The notes below the pieces were generated by a model. The model ran no database searches. It was not told the origin of the DNA and worked only from the letters and a program-made list of their open reading frames with translations. 10,769 bases of DNA from an uncultured Oscillospiraceae bacterium (lineage in GTDB: Bacteria; Bacillota; Clostridia; Oscillospirales; Oscillospiraceae): the NCBI GenBank assembly GCA_934646005.1, contig CAKUED010000029.1, forward strand, positions 1 to 10,769. The letters run 5' to 3'. Position 1 is the stretch's first letter; every line of letters begins with the position of its first letter. A program made the translations under genes and the position numbers. Positions 4,503 to 10,699 of this stretch are shown one piece after another.

Positions 4503-4799
4503 ATGGCAAAACTTTCCGCAAAGTATGAGATCCTCTATATCATCGATCCCGCGCAGGGCGAAGAGGGTATCGCGGCTCTCGTGGAAAAATTCAAGGGTCT
4601 GACGGAGACGTACGGCTCGGTGTCCAGTGTTGAAGAGTGGGGTAATCGCCGCCTGGCATACCCGATCAACGACCTGAACGACGGCTACTATGTCTACATG
4701 ACCTGCGAGACCAGGCCGGAGATGCCGGCTGAGCTCGACCGTGTCTTTAAGATCACGGATGGGATCCTGCGTTCCATCATCGTGGCGGTCGAAGAGTAA
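4503..4799 (+). CDS. rpsF: 30S ribosomal protein bS6
   Basis: A 98-residue bS6, a ferredoxin-like ribosomal protein that pairs with bS18 on the platform of the 30S subunit. The family pattern is clear: the N-terminal YEILYIIDP strand (8-16), the central EEWGNRRLAYPIND segment contacting S18 and rRNA, and the YYVYMTCE strand. The length is normal and there is no extended acidic tail. AGAAGGAGGTG seven bases before the ATG is a near-ideal ribosome site. It is the first gene of the rpsF-ssb-rpsR operon, an order conserved in many Firmicutes, under the promoter at 4387-4415. The leader hairpin could allow feedback control. Confidence 0.96.
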   Translation: MAKLSAKYEILYIIDPAQGEEGIAALVEKFKGLTETYGSVSSVEEWGNRRLAYPINDLNDGYYVYMTCETRPEMPAELDRVFKITDGILRSIIVAVEE

Positions 4800-4811
4800 G
4801 GGGGCGGTTTC

Positions 4812-5276
4812 ATGCTGAACCATATCGTTCTCATGGGACGTCTGACCCGTGACCCCGAGCTGCGCCGGACCGGCAGCGGCATCGCGGTCGCATCCTTCAC
4901 CCTCGCCGTGGACCGCGATTACGCGGCTCAGGGCGCAGAACGGGAAACGGATTTTGTTGACATCGTGGCATGGCGCAGCACGGCTGAGTTTGTCAGCAAG
5001 TACTTCACCAAGGGCCGCATGGCAGTGGTGTCCGGCAGATTGCAGATCCGCAACTGGCAGGACAAGGACGGCAACAAGCGCCGCAGCGCGGAGGTCGTGG
5101 CAAACGACGTCTACTTCGGCGATTCCAAGCGCGACGGGGCTGCCCCCGGCGGCTTCGATCAGTCCGTCCCCAGCTATGCCGCAGCGCCCGCTCCGGCGGC
5201 GTATGCCGCGCCCGCAAACGGCGGCGCGTCCGATTTTGCGATGCTCGACGACAACGATCCCGAGCTTCCGTTCTGA
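4812..5276 (+). CDS. ssb: Single-stranded DNA-binding protein
   Basis: A 154-residue SSB. The OB-fold occupies about residues 1-108, from LNHIVLMGRLTRDPELR to VVANDVYF, with the characteristic FVDIVAWRSTAEF (48-60) and VSGRLQIRNWQDKDG (73-87) blocks. A flexible linker rich in Ala, Pro and Gly follows, then the acidic tail DDNDPELPF (146-154), the tip that recruits replication and repair partners in this family. It sits between rpsF and rpsR, the usual place for the replicative SSB in Firmicutes, and starts 12 bases after the rpsF stop with a GGGGGCGG ribosome site. The intact tail argues for the main cellular SSB over a phage or plasmid paralogue. Confidence 0.96.
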   Translation: MLNHIVLMGRLTRDPELRRTGSGIAVASFTLAVDRDYAAQGAERETDFVDIVAWRSTAEFVSKYFTKGRMAVVSGRLQIRNWQDKDGNKRRSAEVVANDVYFGDSKRDGAAPGGFDQSVPSYAAAPAPAAYAAPANGGASDFAMLDDNDPELPF

Positions 5277-5311
5277 GAGTTTTTCCACAAATACTGTAAG
5301 GAGGTTTCTCA

Positions 5312-5551
5312 ATGGCTATGGCTACTGACCGTGCCCGTCCCCGCCGCCGTAAGAAGGTTTGCGCCTTCTGCGTGGATAAGGTCGAGCACATTGATTTCAA
5401 AGATACCGCAAAGCTCCGCCGTTACCTGTCCGAGCGCGGCAAGATCCTGCCCCGCCGCACGACCGGCACCTGCGCAGCGCATCAGCGTCAGCTGACGGTC
5501 GCCATCAAGCGCGCCCGCCACATCGCCCTGCTGCCCTACGTCGCAGAGTAA
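5312..5551 (+). CDS. rpsR: 30S ribosomal protein bS18, zinc-binding (C+) form
   Basis: A 79-residue bS18, partner of bS6 on the 30S platform. A basic N-terminus (RARPRRRKK) is followed by the core. Four potential zinc ligands are visible: Cys17 and Cys20 (CAFC), Cys54 and His57 (CAAH), so this is the zinc-binding version of S18. In some bacteria such C+ ribosomal proteins have zinc-free duplicates under Zur control; no such copy is in this window. AAGGAGG (5298-5304) is seven bases from ATG 5312, favouring this start over the ATG six bases further on. It is the last gene of the operon and is followed within about ten bases by a strong terminator. Confidence 0.96.
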   Translation: MAMATDRARPRRRKKVCAFCVDKVEHIDFKDTAKLRRYLSERGKILPRRTTGTCAAHQRQLTVAIKRARHIALLPYVAE

Positions 5552-5561
5552 AAAAGCAAGC

Positions 5562-5597
5562 AAGCTCCCGGTTTCCAAACGGAAACCGGGAGCTTTT
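5562..5597 (+). terminator. Intrinsic terminator of rpsF-ssb-rpsR
   Basis: A 15-bp perfect stem, AAGCTCCCGGTTTCC with GGAAACCGGGAGCTT around AAAC, ending in TTTT. The run of U is short, but the stem is long and GC-rich. It lies directly after the rpsR stop. Confidence 0.9.
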
Positions 5598-5624
5598 GCA
5601 CTATTTCACAAAATTAGTCGTAAC

Positions 5625-5649
5625 GTAGGGGCGGGGCTTGCCACTCCCG
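5625..5649 (+). repeat. GTAGGGG palindrome F (GCGGGGC class, degenerate)
   Basis: Starts GTAGGGGCGGGGCTTGCC. The second arm, GCCACTCCC, pairs with GGGCGGGGC at seven of nine positions, so this copy has partly decayed. Confidence 0.7.
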
Positions 5650-5701
5650 TGCGGTACAAACCTGCAAACCTGCGCACACCAATGCGAACACGCACGTACC
5701 C

Positions 5702-5728
5702 GTAGGGGCGGACGACCCTGTCCGCCCG
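5702..5728 (+). repeat. GTAGGGG palindrome G (GCGGAC class)
   Basis: A perfect stem GGGCGGAC/GTCCGCCC around GACCCT. It is identical to the element at 14-40. Confidence 0.85.
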
Positions 5729-5781
5729 GCAGAATGCACCTGCAAAAACGAATGCATCATCGGCAAATCCGCAAAATGTTT

Positions 5782-5808
5782 GTAGGGGTCGATGCCTACA
5801 TCGACCCG
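5782..5808 (+). repeat. GTAGGGG palindrome H (TCGATG class)
   Basis: GTAGG opens the element. GGGTCGATG (5786-5794) pairs perfectly with CATCGACCC (5799-5807) around CCTA. The outer bases match the family while the six inner stem pairs are entirely different from the GCGGAC class. Confidence 0.85.
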
Positions 5809-5823
5809 CACACCGCACGCCTG

Positions 5824-5942
5824 TTTTTACGAAACGCCACGGCAAATTTGCGATTGCCCGACGGGCGGACAGGGTCGTCCGCCCCTACAGGACGTTTTAC
5901 GTTTTCGCCGAAAATGCGTGCAATTTTGCGATTGCATACCGC
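5824..5942. repeat. Long dispersed repeat, copy 2 (119 bp)
   Basis: Gap-free partner of 124-242, roughly 84% identical by hand count. It contains palindrome I and is followed at once by palindrome J of the TCGATG class, where copy 1 is followed by a GCGGGGC-class palindrome. Confidence 0.8.
5862..5888 (-). repeat. GTAGGGG palindrome I (GCGGAC class)
   Basis: Reverse orientation. GGGCGGAC/GTCCGCCC around AGGGTC, then CCTAC. It matches the element at 2371-2397 base for base. Confidence 0.85.
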
Positions 5943-5969
5943 CGGGTCGATGTGGGCATCGACCCCTAC
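5943..5969 (-). repeat. GTAGGGG palindrome J (TCGATG class)
   Basis: Reverse orientation. GGGTCGATG (5944-5952) pairs perfectly with CATCGACCC (5957-5965) around TGGG, then CTAC. It shares its stem with the element at 5782-5808 but not its loop. Confidence 0.85.
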
Positions 5970-6022
5970 GGACGTATTGCGTTGTCGCTGTTCGCTGTGT
6001 GATTTTGATTGTGCAACCCGCG

Positions 6023-6048
6023 CGGGCGGGGTAGAACCCCGCCCCTAC
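6023..6048 (-). repeat. GTAGGGG palindrome K (GCGGGG class)
   Basis: Reverse orientation. GGGCGGGG (6024-6031) pairs with CCCCGCCC (6037-6044) around TAGAA, then CTAC. Compared with 244-268 the stem is kept and the loop has changed. Confidence 0.8.
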
Positions 6049-6108
6049 GGCAATGGGGGCAGATTTCACGGATTCGCCGGGGCGTGCAATTTTGTGGGTA
6101 CGTCCTGC

Positions 6109-6133
6109 CGGGCGGGGCAAGCCCCTCCCCTAC
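6109..6133 (-). repeat. GTAGGGG palindrome L (GCGGGGC class)
   Basis: Reverse orientation. GGGCGGGGC (6110-6118) pairs with GCCCCTCCC (6121-6129) around AA with one mismatch, then CTAC. Confidence 0.75.
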
Positions 6134-6151
6134 ATGACGGCGAAATACGAA

Positions 6152-6179
6152 CACCGGGAAGGGCTTGCCCTTCCCGGTG
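6152..6179 (-). terminator. Terminator of the amidohydrolase operon, possibly bidirectional
   Basis: CACCGGGAAGGGC (6152-6164) pairs perfectly with GCCCTTCCCGGTG (6167-6179). On the minus strand it is followed by TTCGTATTT, on the plus strand by CTTTT. It starts within ten bases of the stop codon of the small membrane protein. Its GGGCTTGCCC core resembles the adjacent palindrome family, but it lacks GTAGGGG. Confidence 0.7.
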
Positions 6180-6183
6180 CTTT

Positions 6184-6444
6184 TCACATATATCCCCCGC
6201 CTCTTGGGGCGAACAGCGCCGCGCCCGCGCCGCTGAGTGCCAAAATCAGCGCCAGCACCGCAACGATGACGTACACGCAGAAAAAGCTGCGTGCAAAGCT
6301 GCGCTTATTCACGTTCCGCGCGCCGATGGCGTGGCAGATGAGGAAGATCCAGCCGACCAGCGGCACGGCATACAGAAGCTCATACCCGAAATATGCCCAC
6401 GCCGACAGCGGGCGCAGCTCCGGGGGAAGCTCACGGTAGTCCAT
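6184..6444 (-). CDS. Small two-TM membrane protein of unknown function
   Basis: An 86-residue protein with two hydrophobic segments, about residues 18-40 (YFGYELLYAVPLVGWIFLIC) and 54-78 (FFCVYVIVAVLALILALSG). A short basic loop, ARNVNKRSFAR, joins them. By the positive-inside rule that loop is probably cytoplasmic, with both ends outside. AAGGAGG lies seven bases before the ATG and overlaps the stop of the amidohydrolase gene (12 bases between the genes), so the two are in one operon. I recognise no named family. It may assist uptake or be unrelated to the enzyme; position alone cannot tell. Confidence 0.78.
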   Translation of the reverse strand: MDYRELPPELRPLSAWAYFGYELLYAVPLVGWIFLICHAIGARNVNKRSFARSFFCVYVIVAVLALILALSGAGAALFAPRGGGYM

Positions 6445-6456
6445 GTGCAGCCCTCC

Positions 6457-7830
6457 TTACAGCGCGCCAACGCCGCGCGCGATGTACTGCCCGGCGTTTT
6501 TCGCGACCAATTCCCCGTCCTTCACGACGAGCTGCCCGCGCAGATACACCCGCTCGATCGCGCCCCGGCGCGCCATGCCCTCATACGGCGTATAGCCCGC
6601 CGCCGAATGCTCCTGCGCTGCCGAGAATACGCCCTCGGCGTTCGGATCGAGCACGACGATGTCGGCGTCGCTGCCCACCGCCAGCACGCCCTTGCGCGGA
6701 TACGCGCCATACAGCCGCGCGGGATTTTCCGCCAGCAGCGCGCACATCTGCTCCTTCGTGATGCGCCCCGCCGCCACGCCGCAGGTGTACAGCAGCAGCC
6801 CGCGGCTCTCCACGCCCGGCAGCCCGCCGGGGATCTTCGTAAAATCGTCCCTGCCCGCGCGCTTCTGCTCGCGGGTGAAGCTGCAATGGTCGGTGGATAC
6901 AGTCTGCACCGTGCCGTTTGCCAGCGCCTTCCACAGCGCGTCCTGGTCAGGCTTCGTGCGCAGCGGCGGCGCGCAGATATAGCCCGCCGAGGCGTCAAAC
7001 TCGTCCTGACGGTAGCGGCTGTCGTCCAAAATCAGATAGTGCGGGCACGTCTCAACGTACACCCTCTGCCCCCGCTCGCGCGCGGCAAACACCTCGTGCA
7101 GCGCCTCGCGCGTGCTCAGATGCACGATCACCACCGGCACGTCCGCGACCTCGGCGATGCGCAGCAGGTGCGCCACCGCCTCCGCCTCCAGCGGGTTCGG
7201 GCGGCACTCGGGGTGCGAGGCAGGCGCGAGCCTGCCATCTTTTTTGTGCTGCGCGATGAGCGCGTCGATCACGCCCGCGTTTTCGCAGTGTACGCCCGCG
7301 ATGCCGCCGTATTTTTTCAGCTCCAGCAGCGCCGAGAACAGGTCCTGATCGCCGATCATCATGGCGGGATAGGTCATGTACATCTTAAAGGACGAAATGC
7401 CCGCCTCGAACATCTGCGGGATCTCCGCGCGGATACCCTCGTTCCAGTCGTCGATGGTCATGTGGAAGCCGTAGTCGCAGCTCGTCCTGCCGCCCGCCTT
7501 TTTGTGCCAGAGCGACAGCCCGTAGCCGAGCGTCTCGCCCTTGTTCGGGCAGGCAAAGTCGATGACCATCGTCGTGCCGCCGCAGACCGCCGCGGCAGAG
7601 CCTTTTTCAAAATCGTCCGCCGTGGTGGTGTTGCAGACGTCGAGATCAAAATGGGTGTGCGCGTCGATAAAGCCGGGGAAGAGCAGCCTGCCGCGCACGT
7701 CCACGACCTCCGCGTCGCTGGACGCAAGGTCCTTGCCGATGAGCACGATCTTGTCGTTGCAGACGAGAAGATCCGCCTGCTGCGATGCGCCCGCGCCCAC
7801 GATCGTGCCGCCTTTGAATAACCGCTTCAT
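6457..7830 (-). CDS. Hydantoinase/dihydropyrimidinase-type cyclic amidohydrolase
   Basis: A 457-residue enzyme of the amidohydrolase superfamily, cyclic-amide (hydantoinase/dihydropyrimidinase) branch, cytoplasmic. The binuclear metal site is complete: His58 and His60 (DAHTH), Lys149 as the carboxylated lysine (SSFKMYMTY), His181 (GVHCEN), His237 (VIVHLST) and Asp314 (STDHCSF). These fall within one or two positions of the classical D-hydantoinase ligands, and Tyr154 matches its conserved substrate tyrosine. The CSPPLR and IPNG substrate-loop motifs read CAPPLR (286-291) and IPGG (333-336) here, so the natural substrate may differ from hydantoin or dihydrouracil. I start at ATG 7830: GGAG lies about nine bases upstream and the length then fits the family, whereas the 28-codon extension runs into the promoter. 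No carbamoylase or permease gene is nearby. Confidence 0.88.
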   Translation of the reverse strand: MKRLFKGGTIVGAGASQQADLLVCNDKIVLIGKDLASSDAEVVDVRGRLLFPGFIDAHTHFDLDVCNTTTADDFEKGSAAAVCGGTTMVIDFACPNKGETLGYGLSLWHKKAGGRTSCDYGFHMTIDDWNEGIRAEIPQMFEAGISSFKMYMTYPAMMIGDQDLFSALLELKKYGGIAGVHCENAGVIDALIAQHKKDGRLAPASHPECRPNPLEAEAVAHLLRIAEVADVPVVIVHLSTREALHEVFAARERGQRVYVETCPHYLILDDSRYRQDEFDASAGYICAPPLRTKPDQDALWKALANGTVQTVSTDHCSFTREQKRAGRDDFTKIPGGLPGVESRGLLLYTCGVAAGRITKEQMCALLAENPARLYGAYPRKGVLAVGSDADIVVLDPNAEGVFSAAQEHSAAGYTPYEGMARRGAIERVYLRGQLVVKDGELVAKNAGQYIARGVGAL

Positions 7831-7876
7831 ATTGTTACGCTCCATTCTGTTAAATTTTGCGTGTGTCTTTGCACCC

Positions 7877-7905
7877 AGTATAGCACGCGGCGGGGAATTT
7901 GTAAA
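7877..7905 (-). promoter_or_regulatory. SigA-type promoter of the amidohydrolase operon
   Basis: On the minus strand TTTACA (7905-7900), 17 bases, then TATACT (7882-7877). It lies 47 bases before the ATG and supports that start. It diverges from the promoter at 7944-7972; the -35 boxes are about 40 bases apart. Confidence 0.8.
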
Positions 7906-7943
7906 TTTCTTCACGTCCGCGCCGGAAAAAAACGGCGGTCGTG

Positions 7944-7972
7944 TTGCAAAGTGTGTAAAATTCGTGTAAAAT
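7944..7972 (+). promoter_or_regulatory. SigA-type promoter of the LTA-synthase gene
   Basis: TTGCAA (7944-7949), 17 bases, TAAAAT (7967-7972). Direct repeats of GTGTAAAAT/CGTGTAAAAT cover the spacer and the -10 box (about 7953-7972) and might bind a regulator. The transcript leader would be only about 20 bases. Confidence 0.65.
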
Positions 7973-7999
7973 ACGCACGAATCGAGGGATCATAGAGCC

Positions 8000-10561
8000 A
8001 TGAAGCAACTGCGTTTTGACAAGTCCATCCTGCCGTCGCTTGCCGCGTGCCTGCTGCTGCCGGTGTATCTGGAGCTGGCGCTGCACCTGTTCGTGTACCG
8101 CGGCGTGTCGGCGCGCATCGTCTACCCGCTGCTGTTTGCGCTGGCAGCGGGCTTTGGTCTGTTCGCGCTCGTGTCGCTGCTGCCAAAAAAGGCGGGCGGC
8201 ATCGTTTTGTGCGTGCTGACGGGCATTTTCGTGCTGTATTTTGAAATTCAGTTCGTCTATAATTCGATTTTCGGCGAATTTATGTCCGTCTGGCAGGTCT
8301 CGTTCGGCACGACCGCCATCGCCAATTTCCATCAGCAGATGCTCTACGGCATCTGGCAGGCGATCGTGCCGGTGCTCGTCCTCCTGCTGCCGCTTCCGGC
8401 AATGATCGTGGCGGCGTGCCGCGGCTGGCTGAGGTTACAGCGCCGGGCGTGGAGGTTTCCCGTCTGCGCGGCGGCCTTGATGCTGGCGCTGCATTTCGGC
8501 GCGGTGGGCATCATGCGCGTGAACGCCGCCGGGATGTTCTCGGCGTACAAGCTCTACACCGACGCCGGCACGGCGACGGAGATCAGCATCAAAAATATCG
8601 GGCTTCTCTCCACCACGCGGCAGGAGTGCAAGTTCCTGCTCCTCGGCGCGCAGCCGGCGGGGGAGACGGAGCTGCTTGCGCAGGAGGGCGCGGCGGACGG
8701 ACAGTACGACCCGGCAGAGTATAATATCTACGACATCGACTTTGACAAGCTTGCGCAGGAGACTGAGGATGAGGCGCTGCGCAAGCTGGATGAATATTTT
8801 GCCGCCGCCGTGCCGACGTCCAAAAACGAATACACCGGGCTTCTCAAGGACTATAACCTCATCACGATCTGCGCCGAGTCGTTCTCCGACCTGCTGATCG
8901 ACGAAGAGCGCACGCCCGCGCTCTACAAGCTTGCCACGAACGGCTTTGTGTTCAACAATTATTACGGCTCGTTCGGCAGCAACACCACCAACGGCGAATA
9001 CACCATGTGCACCGGGCTGTATCCCGACCTCACGCGCAGCAAATCCACCGCCAGCTTCTACGCCTCGCAGAAAAATTATCTGCCGTTCTGCCTCGGAAAC
9101 GAAATGAAGGAGCGCGGCGCGCTGACGTATGCCTACCACAACTACACCGGCGAATATTACTCCCGCAACGTCACGCACCCCAACATCGGCTACACCTTCA
9201 AATCCGCCACCGACGGGCTGGACATCGCGTTGAGCTGGCCCTCGTCCGACCTCGAGATGATGCAGCAGTCCGTCGCGGACTATGTGCAGGCGGAGGCGCC
9301 CTTCTGCGCGTATTACATGACGTTCAGCGGGCACTATCAGTATAACTGGGACAATCCCATGAGCGCCAAAAACCGCGCCGTCACCGACGGTCTGCCGTAT
9401 TCCGACCCCGTCAAGGCGTACATCGCCTGCAATCAGGAGCTCGAGCGCGGTCTGGAATACCTCCTGCAAGCGCTGGAGGACGCGGGCGTCGCCGACAAGA
9501 CCGTCATCGTCCTCACGAACGACCACTATCCGTATGGGCTCAACGAGCAGCAGTACAACGAGCTTGCCGGGCACGAGGTCGATACGGTGTTTGAAAAATA
9601 CCGCAACAGCTTTATCTGTTATGTGCCGGGGCTGCACGTCGAGGTCGATACCTATTGCAGCACCGCGGACATCCTGCCCACGCTCCTGAATCTCTTTGGT
9701 CTGCCGTATGACTCGCGCCTGCTCGCGGGGCGGGACGTGCTGTCGCCGGAGGCGCATGACTACGCCGTCCTGTCCGACCAGAGCTTCATCACGCCCGATT
9801 TCGCGTTTGACGCCTCCACCGGCACGCTCAAACGCACCGACGGCGGCACGGACGACGTGAGCGCCCGTGTCGAAGAGATCTCCGCCCAGATCGCCCGCGC
9901 CATGCAGGTGTCCAAGCAGATTTTGGACAACGACTACTACGCCCACGCCATCCTCGGCGTGCGCAACGCGGACAATACGCTTCAGGAGTATCCGTATACC
10001 GACATTCCCGAAACCTTTTCGCTCGGAATGCTGGACTATTACTGTCAGAACGGCTATATGGACGCATTTTCGGACACGGTGTTCGGCTTTGACATCGAGT
10101 GCCCGTATGCCGAGCTGCTCGAAACGCTCTACCGCATTCAGGACCGCCCGGACGTGTCCGGCGCGCCGCTGTTCTTCGTGGGCAGCAGCACCCGCACCAT
10201 GACCGGCGAGTATCAGGACGCCGTCCGCTGGGCGCAGGATCACGGGCTCATCAGCGACCGCATCGGGCTGATGGACGCCTTCACGCCGCTTCTGCGCAAG
10301 GACGCGGCGGTGACGCTGCGGCGCTACGCCGCGATGCTGGGCTGCGACGTGACGGTCGAGGAGCAGACCGTGCGCGACTGGCAGACGCGCTATCCGGCGC
10401 TGAGCACCTCCGAAACGGCGGCGCTCGTCTGGTGCTTTGAAAATTCGATCGCCAGGCTCGACGGCGAGCTGGATTCGGTGTTCCGTTCGGCGGATCAGGT
10501 CATGCCGCGCTATTATGTGATGAGCATGGTCTATAATTTCCACCTGATATTCGAGCGCTGA
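8000..10561 (+). CDS. LtaS-type lipoteichoic acid synthase (sulfatase fold) with C-terminal SLH-like repeats
   Basis: An 853-residue membrane enzyme. About five hydrophobic segments lie in residues 10-175, then a linker, then an extracellular sulfatase-fold domain (about 284-650). LtaS enzymes transfer glycerol-phosphate from phosphatidylglycerol to a growing teichoic chain through a threonine nucleophile and Mn2+. Matching residues are Glu293 (CAESFSD), the nucleophile region NTTNGE (Thr329 best aligned), His445 (FSGHYQY) and Asp508-His509 (TNDHYPY). LtaS proteins are usually about 600-650 residues and end there. Residues about 667-850 instead form three S-layer-homology-like repeats, e.g. 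LDYYCQNGYMDAFSDTVFGF and EYQDAVRWAQDHGLISD, with degenerate TRAE motifs (PYAE, LRKD, MPRY). The ribosome site is weak (GAGGG, 11 bases upstream), but the membrane segment begins at once, so the start is sound. The gene is monocistronic. Confidence 0.88.
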   Translation: MKQLRFDKSILPSLAACLLLPVYLELALHLFVYRGVSARIVYPLLFALAAGFGLFALVSLLPKKAGGIVLCVLTGIFVLYFEIQFVYNSIFGEFMSVWQVSFGTTAIANFHQQMLYGIWQAIVPVLVLLLPLPAMIVAACRGWLRLQRRAWRFPVCAAALMLALHFGAVGIMRVNAAGMFSAYKLYTDAGTATEISIKNIGLLSTTRQECKFLLLGAQPAGETELLAQEGAADGQYDPAEYNIYDIDFDKLAQETEDEALRKLDEYFAAAVPTSKNEYTGLLKDYNLITICAESFSDLLIDEERTPALYKLATNGFVFNNYYGSFGSNTTNGEYTMCTGLYPDLTRSKSTASFYASQKNYLPFCLGNEMKERGALTYAYHNYTGEYYSRNVTHPNIGYTFKSATDGLDIALSWPSSDLEMMQQSVADYVQAEAPFCAYYMTFSGHYQYNWDNPMSAKNRAVTDGLPYSDPVKAYIACNQELERGLEYLLQALEDAGVADKTVIVLTNDHYPYGLNEQQYNELAGHEVDTVFEKYRNSFICYVPGLHVEVDTYCSTADILPTLLNLFGLPYDSRLLAGRDVLSPEAHDYAVLSDQSFITPDFAFDASTGTLKRTDGGTDDVSARVEEISAQIARAMQVSKQILDNDYYAHAILGVRNADNTLQEYPYTDIPETFSLGMLDYYCQNGYMDAFSDTVFGFDIECPYAELLETLYRIQDRPDVSGAPLFFVGSSTRTMTGEYQDAVRWAQDHGLISDRIGLMDAFTPLLRKDAAVTLRRYAAMLGCDVTVEEQTVRDWQTRYPALSTSETAALVWCFENSIARLDGELDSVFRSADQVMPRYYVMSMVYNFHLIFER

Positions 10562-10581
10562 GCGCGCATTTTCCCGAAAAC

Positions 10582-10624
10582 ACCCGCTCCGCCGGGGCGC
10601 AGCCCCCAGCGGAGCGGGTATATT
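10582..10624 (+). terminator. Terminator of the LTA-synthase gene
   Basis: ACCCGCTCCGC (10582-10592) pairs perfectly with GCGGAGCGGGT (10609-10619), with an inner GGGGC/GCCCC pair in the loop, then ATATTTG. The U tract is poor, with a better one (ATTTTTT) some ten bases on. Confidence 0.75.
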
Positions 10625-10657
10625 TGTGGAATTTTTTCGGGAAATGCAAGAAAATGC

Positions 10658-10686
10658 TTGCATTTGCGCCGCAGACCTGATATAAT
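10658..10686 (+). promoter_or_regulatory. Promoter of the tRNA-Ala gene
   Basis: TTGCAT (10658-10663), 17 bases, and a perfect TATAAT (10681-10686), 13 bases before the first base of the tRNA. This is the tight spacing normal for stable-RNA promoters. Confidence 0.88.
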
Positions 10687-10699
10687 AACCCTCGCCGAT

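Larger units (their letters stand above)
5598..6151. repeat. Gene-free repeat cluster 2 (seven GTAGGGG palindromes)
   Basis: About 550 bases between convergent operons, with no credible gene. It carries seven palindromes of one family: 5625-5649, 5702-5728, 5782-5808, 5862-5888, 5943-5969, 6023-6048 and 6109-6133. Spacing between starts is close to 80 bases (77, 80, 80, 81, 80, 86), strikingly regular. The first three read forward (GTAGGGG first) and the last four read reverse (CCCCTAC last), so the cluster is roughly mirror-symmetric. Part of it (5824-5942) is a paralogue of 124-242. Open frames across it are caused by the GC-rich repeats and lack ribosome sites. Confidence 0.82.

Noticed and set aside
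5625..6133. CRISPR array
   Set aside because: The roughly 80-base periodicity suggested one, but repeats differ in their central half, change orientation midway and are separated by about 50-base spacers with internal similarity. No cas genes are present.
5638..7821. A 727-codon open frame on the plus strand across repeat cluster 2 and opposite the amidohydrolase
   Set aside because: It reads through seven palindromes and then the antisense of a well-supported gene. The composition is unlike a protein and no start signal is present.
7831..7914. 28-codon N-terminal extension of the amidohydrolase
   Set aside because: It would place the start codon beyond the -10 box of a good promoter, and the family N-terminus begins at MKRLFKGG.
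7931..7999. Riboswitch in the LTA-synthase leader
   Set aside because: The predicted leader is only about 20 bases, too short for a riboswitch.
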